In this document: piece after piece, positions 27,022 through 36,284 of the stretch
Position numbering within the stretch: the first letter of the stretch is position 1
Layout: the number at the start of each line of letters is the position of its first letter
Assembly: GCF_000428905.1 (NCBI RefSeq)
Contig: NZ_AUAV01000011.1
Span: forward strand, 124,001 to 188,000
Source of the DNA: Brumicola pallidula DSM 14239 = ACAM 615
Lineage (GTDB): Bacteria > Pseudomonadota > Gammaproteobacteria > Enterobacterales > Alteromonadaceae
DNA: 64,000 bases
Direction: 5' to 3'
Translations under genes and position numbers: made by a program
Notes under the pieces: model-generated
What the model was told of the DNA's origin: nothing
Seen by the model: only the letters and a program-made list of their open reading frames with translations
The model's database searches: none

Positions 27022-28821
27022 TTAGCCTTGATAAAAGTGCTCGGCATCCATCTGCATTAGGTTTTCTGAGCCTGAGTTAATCGCTGAAACTAATGATCTA
27101 GTGCGTGTTAACATTCTATCGAAATAAAATTTTGCAGTTTGTAATTTAGCATTGTAAAAATCGACCTCAGAAGTCCCGTCGTCAATTTTCTGCTGTGCCA
27201 CTACTGCCATTTTTAACCAAAAATAACCCACAGTCACATAACCAGAATACATAAGATAGTCAACCGACGCTGCGCCTAGTTCATCTGGATTCTTTGCCGC
27301 GGTCAAACCGATGTCATGAGTCATTTGCAGCCATTCATCAACGTGTGATTCAATTGCATTTGACCAATGATTAAATTGCTTCTTATCACGAATAGTCGCG
27401 CAGTAGCTCTTAATTTCACTAGTGAATACGTTCAAAAGTTCACCTTTTGAACCCATAATCTTACGCGCTAACAAATCAATAGCTTGGATACCCGTTGTGC
27501 CTTCATACATTGTACAAATACGAGTGTCGCGAGCCAACTGCTCCATGCCCCATTCTTTTATGTAGCCGTGGCCACCAAATACTTGCATGCCATAACTTGT
27601 TGTTTCTTGTGCTGTTTCAGTTAAAAACGCCTTTACGATAGGCGTTAATAATGCCAGTTTTGATTCTGCTAATTTCTTTTCTTCTACCGATTGATCATGC
27701 TGCGTTATATCAACAAGTTGCATACAATAAATGGCAAGTGCTCGGTTACCTTCACGTAATGCTTTTTGCGTTAGCAACATACGTCGAACATCGGGATGAA
27801 CGATAATAGGGTCAGCAGGTCCATCTGGATTTTTCACACCTGACATTGAACGAAATTGTGTTCTGTCTTGCGCATAAGCCAATGCACCTTGGAAAGCGGC
27901 TTCAGTTGCAGACAAACCTTCAACACCGGTGCCGATTCTTGCCATGTTCATGAAAACGAACATGCAGTTTAAACCACGGTTAGGTTCACCAATCAAAATA
28001 GCATTTGCTGAGTCAAAGTTTATAACGCAAGTTGCACTGCCTTTGATACCCATCTTGTGCTCAATTGAGCCACATTTAACCGTATTACGATCGGTAATAT
28101 TTCCACTCGCGTCAACATTAAATTTTGGTACAATGAACAATGAAATACCTCTCGTCCCCGCTGGCGCATCAGGCAATCTAGCCAATACAATGTGCACAAT
28201 ATTGTCAGACATATCATGTTCACCTGCGGAAATGAAAATTTTCGTTCCGGTCAGCTTATAAGTACCGTCTTCTGCTGGTTCAGCTTTACATTTAAGCATA
28301 CCCAAATCAGAACCACAGTGTGATTCAGTTAAACACATCGTTCCGGTCCAGCTACCTTCTACTAACTTTTCAAGATAGATTTTTTTCTGTTCTTCAGTAC
28401 CATGAGCTTTAAGTGTTTCCATACAACCTTGGCTCAGGCCTGGGTACATTGCCCAACTGTGGTTAGCACCCGAAAACCATTCTGCCATTGAAGTAGAAAG
28501 TGAATACGGAAGCCCTTGACCACCGTACTCAACAGGGTGAGACATTGAGGGCCAGCCGCCGTCTACATATTGCTTATAAGCTTCTTTAAAGCCTGTTGGT
28601 GTGGTCACTACACCATCGTTAAATTGGCAACCTTCTTCATCACCTGACGCGTTAATCGGTGCTAGCACGTTTTCAGCAAATTTAGCTGCTTCAGCGTAAA
28701 TTGCACGAACTAAGTCATCAGTGGCATCTTCGAAGCCTAGACGTTGGTAATGCGCTTCAAAACCGAATAATTCATTGGTTACAAATAAGGTGTCTCTTTG
28801 TGGTGCTTTAAAATTCTGCAT
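27022..28821 (-). CDS. Acyl-CoA dehydrogenase, long (DmdC-like) type
   Basis: The 599-residue flavoprotein belongs to the long acyl-CoA dehydrogenase group that carries an extra C-terminal domain and includes 3-methylmercaptopropionyl-CoA dehydrogenase DmdC; many members act on ordinary fatty acyl-CoAs. Visible segments are MCLTESHCGSDLGMLKCKAE (FAD/substrate region), TKIFISAGEHD, GIKGSATCVINFD, QVFGGHGYIKEWGMEQLARD and TRICTMYEGTTGIQAIDLLA, where E of YEGTTG is the expected catalytic base. GAGGA precedes the ATG. The upstream multifunctional enzyme gene ends 62 bases before it on the same strand, so the two are probably cotranscribed in beta-oxidation. Confidence 0.93.
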   Translation of the reverse strand: MQNFKAPQRDTLFVTNELFGFEAHYQRLGFEDATDDLVRAIYAEAAKFAENVLAPINASGDEEGCQFNDGVVTTPTGFKEAYKQYVDGGWPSMSHPVEYGGQGLPYSLSTSMAEWFSGANHSWAMYPGLSQGCMETLKAHGTEEQKKIYLEKLVEGSWTGTMCLTESHCGSDLGMLKCKAEPAEDGTYKLTGTKIFISAGEHDMSDNIVHIVLARLPDAPAGTRGISLFIVPKFNVDASGNITDRNTVKCGSIEHKMGIKGSATCVINFDSANAILIGEPNRGLNCMFVFMNMARIGTGVEGLSATEAAFQGALAYAQDRTQFRSMSGVKNPDGPADPIIVHPDVRRMLLTQKALREGNRALAIYCMQLVDITQHDQSVEEKKLAESKLALLTPIVKAFLTETAQETTSYGMQVFGGHGYIKEWGMEQLARDTRICTMYEGTTGIQAIDLLARKIMGSKGELLNVFTSEIKSYCATIRDKKQFNHWSNAIESHVDEWLQMTHDIGLTAAKNPDELGAASVDYLMYSGYVTVGYFWLKMAVVAQQKIDDGTSEVDFYNAKLQTAKFYFDRMLTRTRSLVSAINSGSENLMQMDAEHFYQG

Positions 28822-28883
28822 AATATCCTCTGTGTTCTTTTAAATAACTACTAATGTCAGTTATTCATCTTATTTTACTTAAC

Positions 28884-31007
28884 TTACTTCACTGAAGCGA
28901 ACGTTTTGCCAGCATCAGCAAGTTCATTTAATAGTGGTGAAGGCGTAAACCAGTGTTGTCCATACTCACCTAGTGTTTCTTTGTAATGATTCATGCGCTC
29001 ACGAATTTGCTTTAGGCCAATCTCATCAGCGAATTGCATTGGACCGCCCCTAAACACCGGAAATCCATAACCGTATACGTAAATAACATCGATATCACTG
29101 GATTTCGCGGCGATGCCTTCTTTAAGAATATCTGCTCCTTCATTAATCAATGGGTATATACAACGTTCTAAAATTTCTTGATCTGAAATTTCACGTTGCT
29201 CAATACCTAATCGCTTAGCTTCTTGCTTCGCCATCTCGATAACGTCAGGATCAGGTATTGGGTGACGACTTCCGTGCTCGTATAAATAAGCACCCTTGCC
29301 TACTTTTAATCCAACTCGACCTTGTGCAACCAACTTGTCAGCCACAATACAATAGCTTGGATCATGCGCAATAAATTCCCGGCGCGACTCGCGCACAAAA
29401 TAACCAATGTCTAAACCTGCCATGTCTCCCATAGTAAAAGGCCCCATTGGAAGCCCAAACTTACCAATGACTCTGTCAACTTGCTCAGGCGTTGCTCCTT
29501 CAAGCATGAGGCGGTTAGCTTCTCTGCCATATGGCTCTATCATTCTATTACCAACGAAACCGAAACAAACACCAACTAAAACGCCAACCTTACGGATCGT
29601 TTTAGCTAATTTCATTGCTGTTTTGATAACCTCATCGCTGGTCTTCTCTCCGCGTACGATTTCAAGCAGTTTCATGACGTTTGCCGGTGAAAAGAAATGC
29701 AAACCAATGACATCTTGCGGACGAGAGATTGAAGCAGCTATTTCATTCAAGTCAAGTGTAGAGGTATTTGAAGCTAAGATGGCGCCCGGTTTACATACCT
29801 TGTCCAACATACTAAACACTTCTTTTTTAACCGACATTTTTTCAAATACCGCTTCAATAACTAAATCCGCATCAGACAAATCGGCATAGCTGGTCGTGCC
29901 CGTTAATAGCAACATACGCTGCTCAACTTGCTCAGAAGTTAACTTTCCTTTTTTAGCTGAATTTTCATAATTTCGACGAATAAGCGCAAGCCCCTTATCC
30001 AGAGCCGCTTGTTGTAACTCAAGCATTATCACCGGGATACCTGCATTGGCAAAATTCATCGCAATACCGCCACCCATTGTGCCGGCACCAATCACTGCGG
30101 CTTGTTTAATATCACGGGCTTTTACGTCCCTTGAAATCCCTTGAACATGCGATGCCGCTCTTTCAGCAAAAAAGAAATGCTGTTGTGCTCGGGCTTGGGA
30201 TGTTGTCATGCACTCCATGAATAATTCCGCTTCGCGAGCAAGACCGGCTTTAAAATCATGCGTAAAAGCAGCTTTCACTGCTAATACACACTGACCTGGC
30301 GCAAAAAACCCTTTTGATTTTGCAGCAACACCTTGGCTATATTGCGCAAACAATGTTTCGATATCGCTGCTCATCTCTAAGTCAATATCGCACACTCTTT
30401 TCACTGGCATAAGCTTTTCAACAACCTCATTCGCAAAGCTCATTGCGGCGCTTTGCAGTTCGTCTGCAGTATCCACAATAAGATCGAATACATTACCAAG
30501 GGCAGTAACTGGGGTCGGTGCGCCAGATACAATCATATCTAATGCGGTTTTCGGATCTGTTAATCTAGGTAATCTCTGCGTTCCACCGGCACCGGGTAAA
30601 ATACCAAGATGTACTTCAGGCAAACCCACTTTATTTTTAGCGTGAGTTATTCGATAGTGGCACGACAACGCGAGTTCGAGTCCACCACCGAATGCATTTC
30701 CCCCCACAATCGCAATAACTGGCTTGGTTGATTGTTCTATTACCTCCAGAACTTCTGGCAACATCGGAGACAAGTCACCGCCGCTAAATTCTGAGATGTC
30801 CGCGCCAGCACTAAATAAAGGTAAGTGCGAATGCAGTACGATTGCTTTTACCTTATCGTCACTCAAGGCTTTCTCAACGCTTTCAATAATACCGACTCTT
30901 ACCGCTTTTGATAAAGCGTTTACAGGAGCGCTGTTTAACCCTACGAGTGCGAGATGCTGATCTTGAACATAAGTAATTGGACTTACTGAAGTAGATTCGT
31001 TCGACAT
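28884..31007 (-). CDS. Enoyl-CoA hydratase/3-hydroxyacyl-CoA dehydrogenase (FadB/FadJ type)
   Basis: The bifunctional beta-oxidation enzyme has 707 residues from MSNESTS (GGGAAAAG upstream; a TTG four codons earlier is rejected). The crotonase half has GGNAFGGGLELALSCHYRIT and GLPEVHLGILPGAGGTQRLP with the oxyanion glycine and acid/base glutamates. The dehydrogenase half has an NAD Rossmann fold (GAGTMGGGIAMNFANAG near residue 305), the catalytic histidine in IGLHFFSPANVMKLLEIVRG, and two 3HCDH C-terminal domains. No thiolase gene is adjacent. I give no symbol because FadB- and FadJ-like members cannot be told apart by eye. Confidence 0.93.
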   Translation of the reverse strand: MSNESTSVSPITYVQDQHLALVGLNSAPVNALSKAVRVGIIESVEKALSDDKVKAIVLHSHLPLFSAGADISEFSGGDLSPMLPEVLEVIEQSTKPVIAIVGGNAFGGGLELALSCHYRITHAKNKVGLPEVHLGILPGAGGTQRLPRLTDPKTALDMIVSGAPTPVTALGNVFDLIVDTADELQSAAMSFANEVVEKLMPVKRVCDIDLEMSSDIETLFAQYSQGVAAKSKGFFAPGQCVLAVKAAFTHDFKAGLAREAELFMECMTTSQARAQQHFFFAERAASHVQGISRDVKARDIKQAAVIGAGTMGGGIAMNFANAGIPVIMLELQQAALDKGLALIRRNYENSAKKGKLTSEQVEQRMLLLTGTTSYADLSDADLVIEAVFEKMSVKKEVFSMLDKVCKPGAILASNTSTLDLNEIAASISRPQDVIGLHFFSPANVMKLLEIVRGEKTSDEVIKTAMKLAKTIRKVGVLVGVCFGFVGNRMIEPYGREANRLMLEGATPEQVDRVIGKFGLPMGPFTMGDMAGLDIGYFVRESRREFIAHDPSYCIVADKLVAQGRVGLKVGKGAYLYEHGSRHPIPDPDVIEMAKQEAKRLGIEQREISDQEILERCIYPLINEGADILKEGIAAKSSDIDVIYVYGYGFPVFRGGPMQFADEIGLKQIRERMNHYKETLGEYGQHWFTPSPLLNELADAGKTFASVK

Positions 31008-31573
31008 GACTTTTCCCAAATTTGACTAATATGGTAAGACTATGGCAAATGTTGCTATCAGCCCACTTTATTGATTTTATATAGCAAAATAAGTTTGACT
31101 GATTAAGTTTGCATATTGAATTGGCAGATCCATTTTTGATAGTCGATTTACCGTTGACGCGATATGCCCATTATTTAGCCAAGCTTTATTATGTATTTAG
31201 CAGAAATAAATACTGAAGCATAACGAGCTGTGCTAGCCAAACCCTCACCAATGACGTTTTTGGGCTATCCGCAAAAAGGGTCAACACAGTGTTTTACTAC
31301 TAACATTGCAAATACGTATACGAATTTACAAGTTATGTAAGTTTCTACTAAAGTCACGTCCTTACTAGCCTGAAAGCATTAATAATGACAAATACTAGAC
31401 TTATGTCTAGATTTAATTAAAAACATAAGACGTTGTTAATTATATGTTTTTTATACTAAAGTTTAAATATTAAGTATGGATATTAATACTATAGTATTCA
31501 GCTACTGACTGAACGATCCGTTCTTAGTCAGTATATTCAGGCGGAAATAATTTATTGAAAAGGTGTAAATATC
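31008..31573. other. Intergenic region with two operator-like dyads
   Basis: No gene is visible in this 566-base gap. Close to the downstream gene are a perfect 14-base palindrome AATACTATAGTATT (31485-31498) and a second dyad, ACTGACTGAACG (31504-31515) against CGTTCTTAGTCAGT (31519-31532), with a two-base bulge. Their position suggests control of the DUF3718-like gene. Confidence 0.5.
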
Positions 31574-31972
31574 ATGTTGAAAACGAAATTATACGCACTT
31601 GCAGTGGCTCTGCCGTTTGTTTTAGTGTCAGCACCATCTCAAGCAAGTGAGGTTGAAGAAGCATTGGCTAATATTTGTAATATCGTTGTTGCTGACGATA
31701 AAAGTGAATTACGTAAAAAGATTAAAATTGTACGTTCTAACTTCAGACTCCAGCTAAAAGATTACTATACGGGTATAAAATGCAATGGTAATAGTATGAT
31801 ACGTGAGGCTGTGCTAAACAATTCAGTTGAAGCAGGAACGCTATTAGTTAAAAAAATGCCGAAGAAAGATTTATCGTCTCCAGAAGAAGATGGCAAAACT
31901 TTACAAGCATGGATAAATGAACAGGGCTTGGCTGACAATCCAATTGCCATCGCTCTTCAAGAACGTATCTAA
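31574..31972 (+). CDS. Small exported DUF3718-like protein
   Basis: The 132-residue protein has a Sec signal peptide (MLKTKLYALAVALPFVLVSA, cleavage near SQA). The mature part holds one cysteine in ANICNIVVADDKSELRKKIK and another in GIKCNGNSMIREAV, the layout I associate with the DUF3718 family of Alteromonadales and relatives, for which no function is known to me. The two cysteines could form a disulfide in the periplasm. The gene stands alone with its own regulatory-looking upstream region and a strong terminator downstream. Confidence 0.65.
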   Translation: MLKTKLYALAVALPFVLVSAPSQASEVEEALANICNIVVADDKSELRKKIKIVRSNFRLQLKDYYTGIKCNGNSMIREAVLNNSVEAGTLLVKKMPKKDLSSPEEDGKTLQAWINEQGLADNPIAIALQERI

Positions 31973-32014
31973 TACGTTTTTAGTAGCCATTTTGGAGACC
32001 AGTTCAACATGGTA

Positions 32015-32065
32015 GACGAAGATTACTTCGTCACTTAGGGCGACTCGCGAGAGTCGCCCTTTTTT
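32015..32065 (+). terminator. Double hairpin with intrinsic terminator
   Basis: GACGAAG-ATTA-CTTCGTC (32015-32032) is followed by GGGCGACTC-GCGA-GAGTCGCCC (32038-32059) and TTTTTT. The second is a textbook terminator; the first is an additional perfect hairpin in the 3' region of the mRNA. Confidence 0.92.
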
Positions 32066-32135
32066 ATGTTCTTTTTTACTAAGCAATTAAACCAATGCTT
32101 TTTTTGCTTGTTTACTCAACGGTTTAACGGCTAAC

Positions 32136-33110
32136 CTAAAGTGTAATAACCACTTTTCCTTTTACTTTTCTATCTGTCACTTTATTAATTGCATCAACTG
32201 CATCCGCTAATGCAAATCGCTCATCTACAATGACTTTAATTTTACCTTGAACATACCATGTTAAAAGTTCTTTCATATTCGCCATAAAGTCTTGCGGTTG
32301 GTGTTGGGTAAATGATCCCCAGAATACGCCAACCACTGAAAACCCTTTTACTAACGAAAGATTAACTGGAAATTTAGGAATTTCACCACCAGCAAAACCA
32401 ATTACCAGCAGTCGGCCGTTCCATGCCATGCTGCGAGAACATATATGGAACATGTCGCCACCTACACATTCATAAACAACGTCGACACCCTTGCCCTTCG
32501 TATGCTCTTTAATAGCGGCTTTTAAATCTATGCCAGTATAGTTAATACAAATGTCAGCACCATTGTCTTTTGCTACTTGACACTTTTCGTCAGTTGAACA
32601 AACAGCAATAACTGTAGCACCCATCAACTTACCGATTTGGACCGCTGCTAAACCCGTTCCACCAGCAGCACCCGTGACTAATAATGTATCAGTACTTGAT
32701 AAATCAGCTCTTTGTTTTAACGCATGATGCGCCGTTGCATGAGCTGTTACTAAAGCTGACGCTTCATCTAACGGAATGCCATCTGGTAATGGAATGACAT
32801 GAGATGCAGGCAATACAACTTTTTCAGCATAACCACCTAACATGCATAAACCAATGACCTTTTGACCCACTTTCAAGTGTGGAACGCCTTCCCCGATTTC
32901 AGATATAGTCCCTGCAATTTCACTACCAGGAATAAAAGGTAAATCAGGTTTCATCTGATACAGACCTTGAACTAACAAGCTGTCAGGAAAATTAACACCC
33001 GCTGCAGCGACATCAACTACAACCTTACCTCTAGATGCTTTAGGGTCAGGCATATCTTGTAGTGTTAGTTGTGAAACAGGCGCAAACTCATTGCAAACAA
33101 TCGCTTTCAT
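32136..33110 (-). CDS. Zinc-independent NADPH:quinone oxidoreductase (MDR family)
   Basis: The 324-residue medium-chain dehydrogenase/reductase has the GroES-like N-terminal domain (PDLPFIPGSEIAGTISEIGE) and the nucleotide-binding VTGAAGGTGLAAVQIGKLMG loop. Zinc ligands are absent, as in quinone or enoyl reductases. Family members reduce quinones or conjugated carbonyls with NADPH. It starts one base after the stop of the APH-type kinase gene (TAACATG), so the two are translationally linked, in the order histidine phosphatase, acyl-CoA dehydrogenase, kinase, oxidoreductase. Confidence 0.9.
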   Translation of the reverse strand: MKAIVCNEFAPVSQLTLQDMPDPKASRGKVVVDVAAAGVNFPDSLLVQGLYQMKPDLPFIPGSEIAGTISEIGEGVPHLKVGQKVIGLCMLGGYAEKVVLPASHVIPLPDGIPLDEASALVTAHATAHHALKQRADLSSTDTLLVTGAAGGTGLAAVQIGKLMGATVIAVCSTDEKCQVAKDNGADICINYTGIDLKAAIKEHTKGKGVDVVYECVGGDMFHICSRSMAWNGRLLVIGFAGGEIPKFPVNLSLVKGFSVVGVFWGSFTQHQPQDFMANMKELLTWYVQGKIKVIVDERFALADAVDAINKVTDRKVKGKVVITL

Positions 33111-33111
33111 G

Positions 33112-34170
33112 TTAATAGTCTTCCTTTATAGCTCGCACAGCGAGATTTGATAATGGTGTTAATAGTTGTTCTAGTTCTAATGCTTTTGGATTTGACGCAT
33201 TACCGTCTTTACCACGTTTCACAACGCCTTGGACTATTGAGAGTAGTCGAAAAAAGCTAAATGCGATATAGAACTGCCAATTGTCTATCTTATCGATACC
33301 GGCACGTTCGCAATAAAGCGCCACATACTCTTCTTCACTCGGTATACCCAACTCTTCTCTATATACTCCACCCAAACCAGGCACATTACCCATATTTGCA
33401 GGTAGCCTTAATTGCATGCATTGATAGGCTAAGTCTGCATAAGGGTGGCCGAGCGTTGATAATTCCCAATCAAGGATCGCACATAGGTCTTGACTATCAT
33501 GCGAAAATATCATGTTGTCCAAACGAAAATCGCCATGCACAATCGAAGTTAAACCATCATCATCTGGTAAATTTTCACCTAACCATTTAATAAGAAATTC
33601 TGCGTTGTGATTTTCTTCTGTTTTTGCCGCAATATATTGTTTTGTCCATCTATCTAACTGACGAGCAAAATAGTTTCCCGGACGACCAAAGTCAGCTAGC
33701 CCAACATCCTCTGGGTTCAGACTATGTAAACTCACCAATGCTAAATTCATTTGATCGTATATCTTTGCACGTTTTGAATTAGGCGATTCACCAAAACAGG
33801 GGCGTTCATCCAGTATCGCTAATGCGGCATTCCAAAATATATCACCAGACACAAAGCTCATGATAAAAAATTGGCTTCCAATAACCTCGTTGTCGGTACA
33901 AAGATGTATTGCTTTTGGCACCGGGACGGCGCTACCTTGCAAAGCAGAAATAACCTTATACTCGCGGTCAACAGCATGCGCTGACTTTAACAAATGTCCC
34001 AATGGTTGTCTGCGTAATACGAATTCACCTGTCGTTGTTGTCAGTTTAAAACTTGGATTAGATTGGCCCCCACTGAATTTTTCGAGGGTTAATAACTTGC
34101 CGACCTCAGGTACATTGCTAGTGCAATATGCCTGAAGAGTCGTTAGGTTTGGTGTGATTTTAAAGCTCAT
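33112..34170 (-). CDS. APH-type phosphotransferase, acyl-CoA dehydrogenase-associated
   Basis: From ATG at 34170 (MSFKITPNLTTLQ) the protein has 352 residues with the aminoglycoside phosphotransferase/choline kinase fold: substrate loop SNPSFKLTT, catalytic IVHGDFRLDNMIF and metal-binding ILDWELSTLGHPYADLAY. Fusions of this domain with an acyl-CoA dehydrogenase (ACAD10/ACAD11) are known in animals, where the kinase phosphorylates 4-hydroxyacyl-CoA. Here the two activities are separate neighbours, the dehydrogenase gene lying 9 bases upstream, so a role in hydroxy-fatty-acid breakdown is a reasonable inference. It is not expected to be a drug-resistance enzyme. Confidence 0.88.
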   Translation of the reverse strand: MSFKITPNLTTLQAYCTSNVPEVGKLLTLEKFSGGQSNPSFKLTTTTGEFVLRRQPLGHLLKSAHAVDREYKVISALQGSAVPVPKAIHLCTDNEVIGSQFFIMSFVSGDIFWNAALAILDERPCFGESPNSKRAKIYDQMNLALVSLHSLNPEDVGLADFGRPGNYFARQLDRWTKQYIAAKTEENHNAEFLIKWLGENLPDDDGLTSIVHGDFRLDNMIFSHDSQDLCAILDWELSTLGHPYADLAYQCMQLRLPANMGNVPGLGGVYREELGIPSEEEYVALYCERAGIDKIDNWQFYIAFSFFRLLSIVQGVVKRGKDGNASNPKALELEQLLTPLSNLAVRAIKEDY

Positions 34171-34179
34171 CAATTTTAT

Positions 34180-35403
34180 TTACTGACTTTTAGCTGACAT
34201 TTGCTGAACTAAATTCCTACCCAATTGCATCATATGCACTTGATCAGGGCCATCAGCCAATCGAATAGTGCGCGCGTAGGCTAGTTTTTCACTCAAGGTT
34301 GTGTCTTGTGACGTCCCCTCTGCACCGTGAATTTGAATCGCTTCATCAATAACTTCACAGGCCATTTTAGGAGCAACAATTTTAATTGCGGCAATAATAT
34401 TTTTCGCAACTTTATTGCCATACTTATCCATATGGTCTGCCGCTTTTAAGGTCAGTAATCTAGCTTGTTCAATTTTGCAATACATCAGCGCTAAACTTTC
34501 GCGTACAGATTGCTGTTTACTCAAGGGCTGACCAAAAGCAATGCGTTCTTCAACTCGCGCACATGCTTCATCTAGTGCTCGTTGAGCACAACCAATAAGG
34601 CGCATACAATGGTGAATACGACCCGGACCCAAACGACCTTGAGCAATTTCAAAACCTTTACCTTCACCTACGAGTAAACTGCTGGCTGGCACCCGTACGT
34701 TCTCAAAAAGGATTTCGGCATGACCAACTGGCTGATCGAGGTAGCCCATCGCGGACATCGGGCGAACAATAGTCACGCCGGCGGTATCTAATGGAACTAA
34801 AATTTGAGATTGCTGTTCATGTCTCGCCGCTGTGGTATCGGTTTTACCCATTACCACCATTATTTTGCAATTTTCGTTCATTGCACCGCTGGTATACCAT
34901 TTGCGACCATTGATAACATACTCATCGCCGTCACGCTGAATTGACGTTTCAATATTAGTTGCATCAGAAGATGCCACTGCGGGTTCTGTCATCGCAAATG
35001 CCGAACGCAGTTCACCATTTAACAAGGGCTCTAGCCATTTTTTTTGCTGCTCTGAATTTCCATACTTTGCCAATACTTCCATATTACCGGTATCAGGGGC
35101 ACTGCAGTTGAATACTTCTGAGCTCCATAATACACGGCCCATCAATTCACAAAGTGGTGCATACTCAAGATTAGTTAACCCTGCACCATAAGGTAGATAT
35201 TCGCTTGGCAAAAACAAATTCCATAAACCGGCTTCTTTGGCTTTTACCTTTAGATCATGCATCAATTGCGGAGTGACCCATGGATTTTCGGATTGGTGCA
35301 CCAAGTCATGATAAATCGCTTCATTTGGATAAATATGTTCATCCATAAAGGCCTGCAATTTATCAATCAAATTTTGCGTTTTTTCAGTGTAATCAAAGTT
35401 CAT
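34180..35403 (-). CDS. Acyl-CoA dehydrogenase (ACAD11-like)
   Basis: The 407-residue FAD enzyme has the middle-domain segments [20 protein letters not shown] and [12 protein letters not shown], and the C-terminal [20 protein letters not shown] and [12 protein letters not shown]. These resemble the dehydrogenase half of ACAD10/ACAD11. It should oxidise acyl-CoA at the alpha-beta position with electrons passing to ETF. The adjacent APH-type kinase gene supports a joint pathway. A GGGGCGA precedes the ATG at 35403. The histidine phosphatase gene lies 34 bases upstream. Confidence 0.92.
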   Translation of the reverse strand: MNFDYTEKTQNLIDKLQAFMDEHIYPNEAIYHDLVHQSENPWVTPQLMHDLKVKAKEAGLWNLFLPSEYLPYGAGLTNLEYAPLCELMGRVLWSSEVFNCSAPDTGNMEVLAKYGNSEQQKKWLEPLLNGELRSAFAMTEPAVASSDATNIETSIQRDGDEYVINGRKWYTSGAMNENCKIMVVMGKTDTTAARHEQQSQILVPLDTAGVTIVRPMSAMGYLDQPVGHAEILFENVRVPASSLLVGEGKGFEIAQGRLGPGRIHHCMRLIGCAQRALDEACARVEERIAFGQPLSKQQSVRESLALMYCKIEQARLLTLKAADHMDKYGNKVAKNIIAAIKIVAPKMACEVIDEAIQIHGAEGTSQDTTLSEKLAYARTIRLADGPDQVHMMQLGRNLVQQMSAKSQ

Positions 35404-35437
35404 ATTCGCCCCATGCTTAAGCTGGTTATTTAGTTTA

Positions 35438-36109
35438 TTAACTGTATGTAATTAATGATTTATGTCCAGGCAAATCTAAATGCCCCACATTATTGAAACT
35501 GCTTAGTTGAATACCATCACGGTTAAAGAAAAAGTGATTAATACTCGTGTTCTTAATTTGCAAATTAAAGTTAACCGTTTTATCTACAGTTAACCCCAAC
35601 ATATTCATCATCGTTATCGCAATTGCACCACCTGAACTTGCCACCAACACATTCTTAGCGCCTGATGCACAAATACGCTCTACTGCTTCTGCAACGCGGC
35701 CTGTAAATTGATCCCATGATTCAGGTAGGTTGCTACCAATTTCCTGTTGAGACCAAGCGAACATCGCACTCTTTAATAAGCGATAGAACTCGGATCTTGG
35801 CGCATCAGCGGCAGGACGTATCAGAGGATTAACGGCTAAATAGGCACTCACAACTGCGTCAAAGTCAAATTCGTTCCAACCCGAGTCGGTAATAACAGGT
35901 ATCGCAGTTTCACCACCTTTCTGTATGCCTGCGGCCGTTTCTTTGTGCCTGCGCATATCGCCTGTTACCACGCTATCAAATGTAATATCGCGCTCGGCAA
36001 AGTACTGTCCTAATAACAACGACTGTTTATGTCCGATGTCACTTAACTTGTCATAGTCTGCTGCACCGAAGGACGCCTGACCGTGACGAACGAGATATAA
36101 TTGAGCCAT
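35438..36109 (-). CDS. Histidine phosphatase family protein
   Basis: The 223-residue protein starts [20 protein letters not shown], with the catalytic histidine H9 of the RHG motif of the phosphoglycerate mutase-like superfamily, a second arginine in [12 protein letters not shown], and the C-terminal [12 protein letters not shown] where the second catalytic histidine usually lies in SHGG; here the residue is serine. That replacement could impair phosphatase activity or reflect a subgroup. It is the first gene of the kinase/dehydrogenase group and may remove phosphate from an intermediate or have an unrelated role. Confidence 0.85.
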   Translation of the reverse strand: MAQLYLVRHGQASFGAADYDKLSDIGHKQSLLLGQYFAERDITFDSVVTGDMRRHKETAAGIQKGGETAIPVITDSGWNEFDFDAVVSAYLAVNPLIRPAADAPRSEFYRLLKSAMFAWSQQEIGSNLPESWDQFTGRVAEAVERICASGAKNVLVASSGGAIAITMMNMLGLTVDKTVNFNLQIKNTSINHFFFNRDGIQLSSFNNVGHLDLPGHKSLITYS

Positions 36110-36209
36110 GTATTATTCCTTTTAAGTGTAAACAAAATGTTATGTGCTTTGGTGGCATAAGGGTAATTGATTGTTGTGATATAGGGTTATTCATGAATTG
36201 TATGGAAAC

Positions 36210-36251
36210 TTGCTTGAGATCAATTTCATACTAACAGTCTTGACCTATAAT
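36210..36251 (+). promoter_or_regulatory. Predicted FNR-activated promoter of hemN
   Basis: TTGCTTGAGATCAA at 36210-36223 fits the FNR consensus TTGAT-N4-ATCAA in nine of ten positions. TATAAT lies at 36246-36251. With a start near 36258 the site is centred at -41.5, the standard class II FNR position. The -35 region is poor, as expected for an activator-dependent promoter. Confidence 0.65.
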
Positions 36252-36284
36252 CTGCATCAATCAATTGATAATGTAGGTGATGAT

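Noticed and set aside
33112-34170. Aminoglycoside resistance gene
   Set aside because: The fold is APH-like, but context and the ACAD10/11-type neighbourhood point to lipid metabolism.
36260-36276. ATCAATCAATTGAT as a second FNR site before hemN
   Set aside because: The half-sites have the wrong orientation relative to TTGAT-N4-ATCAA.
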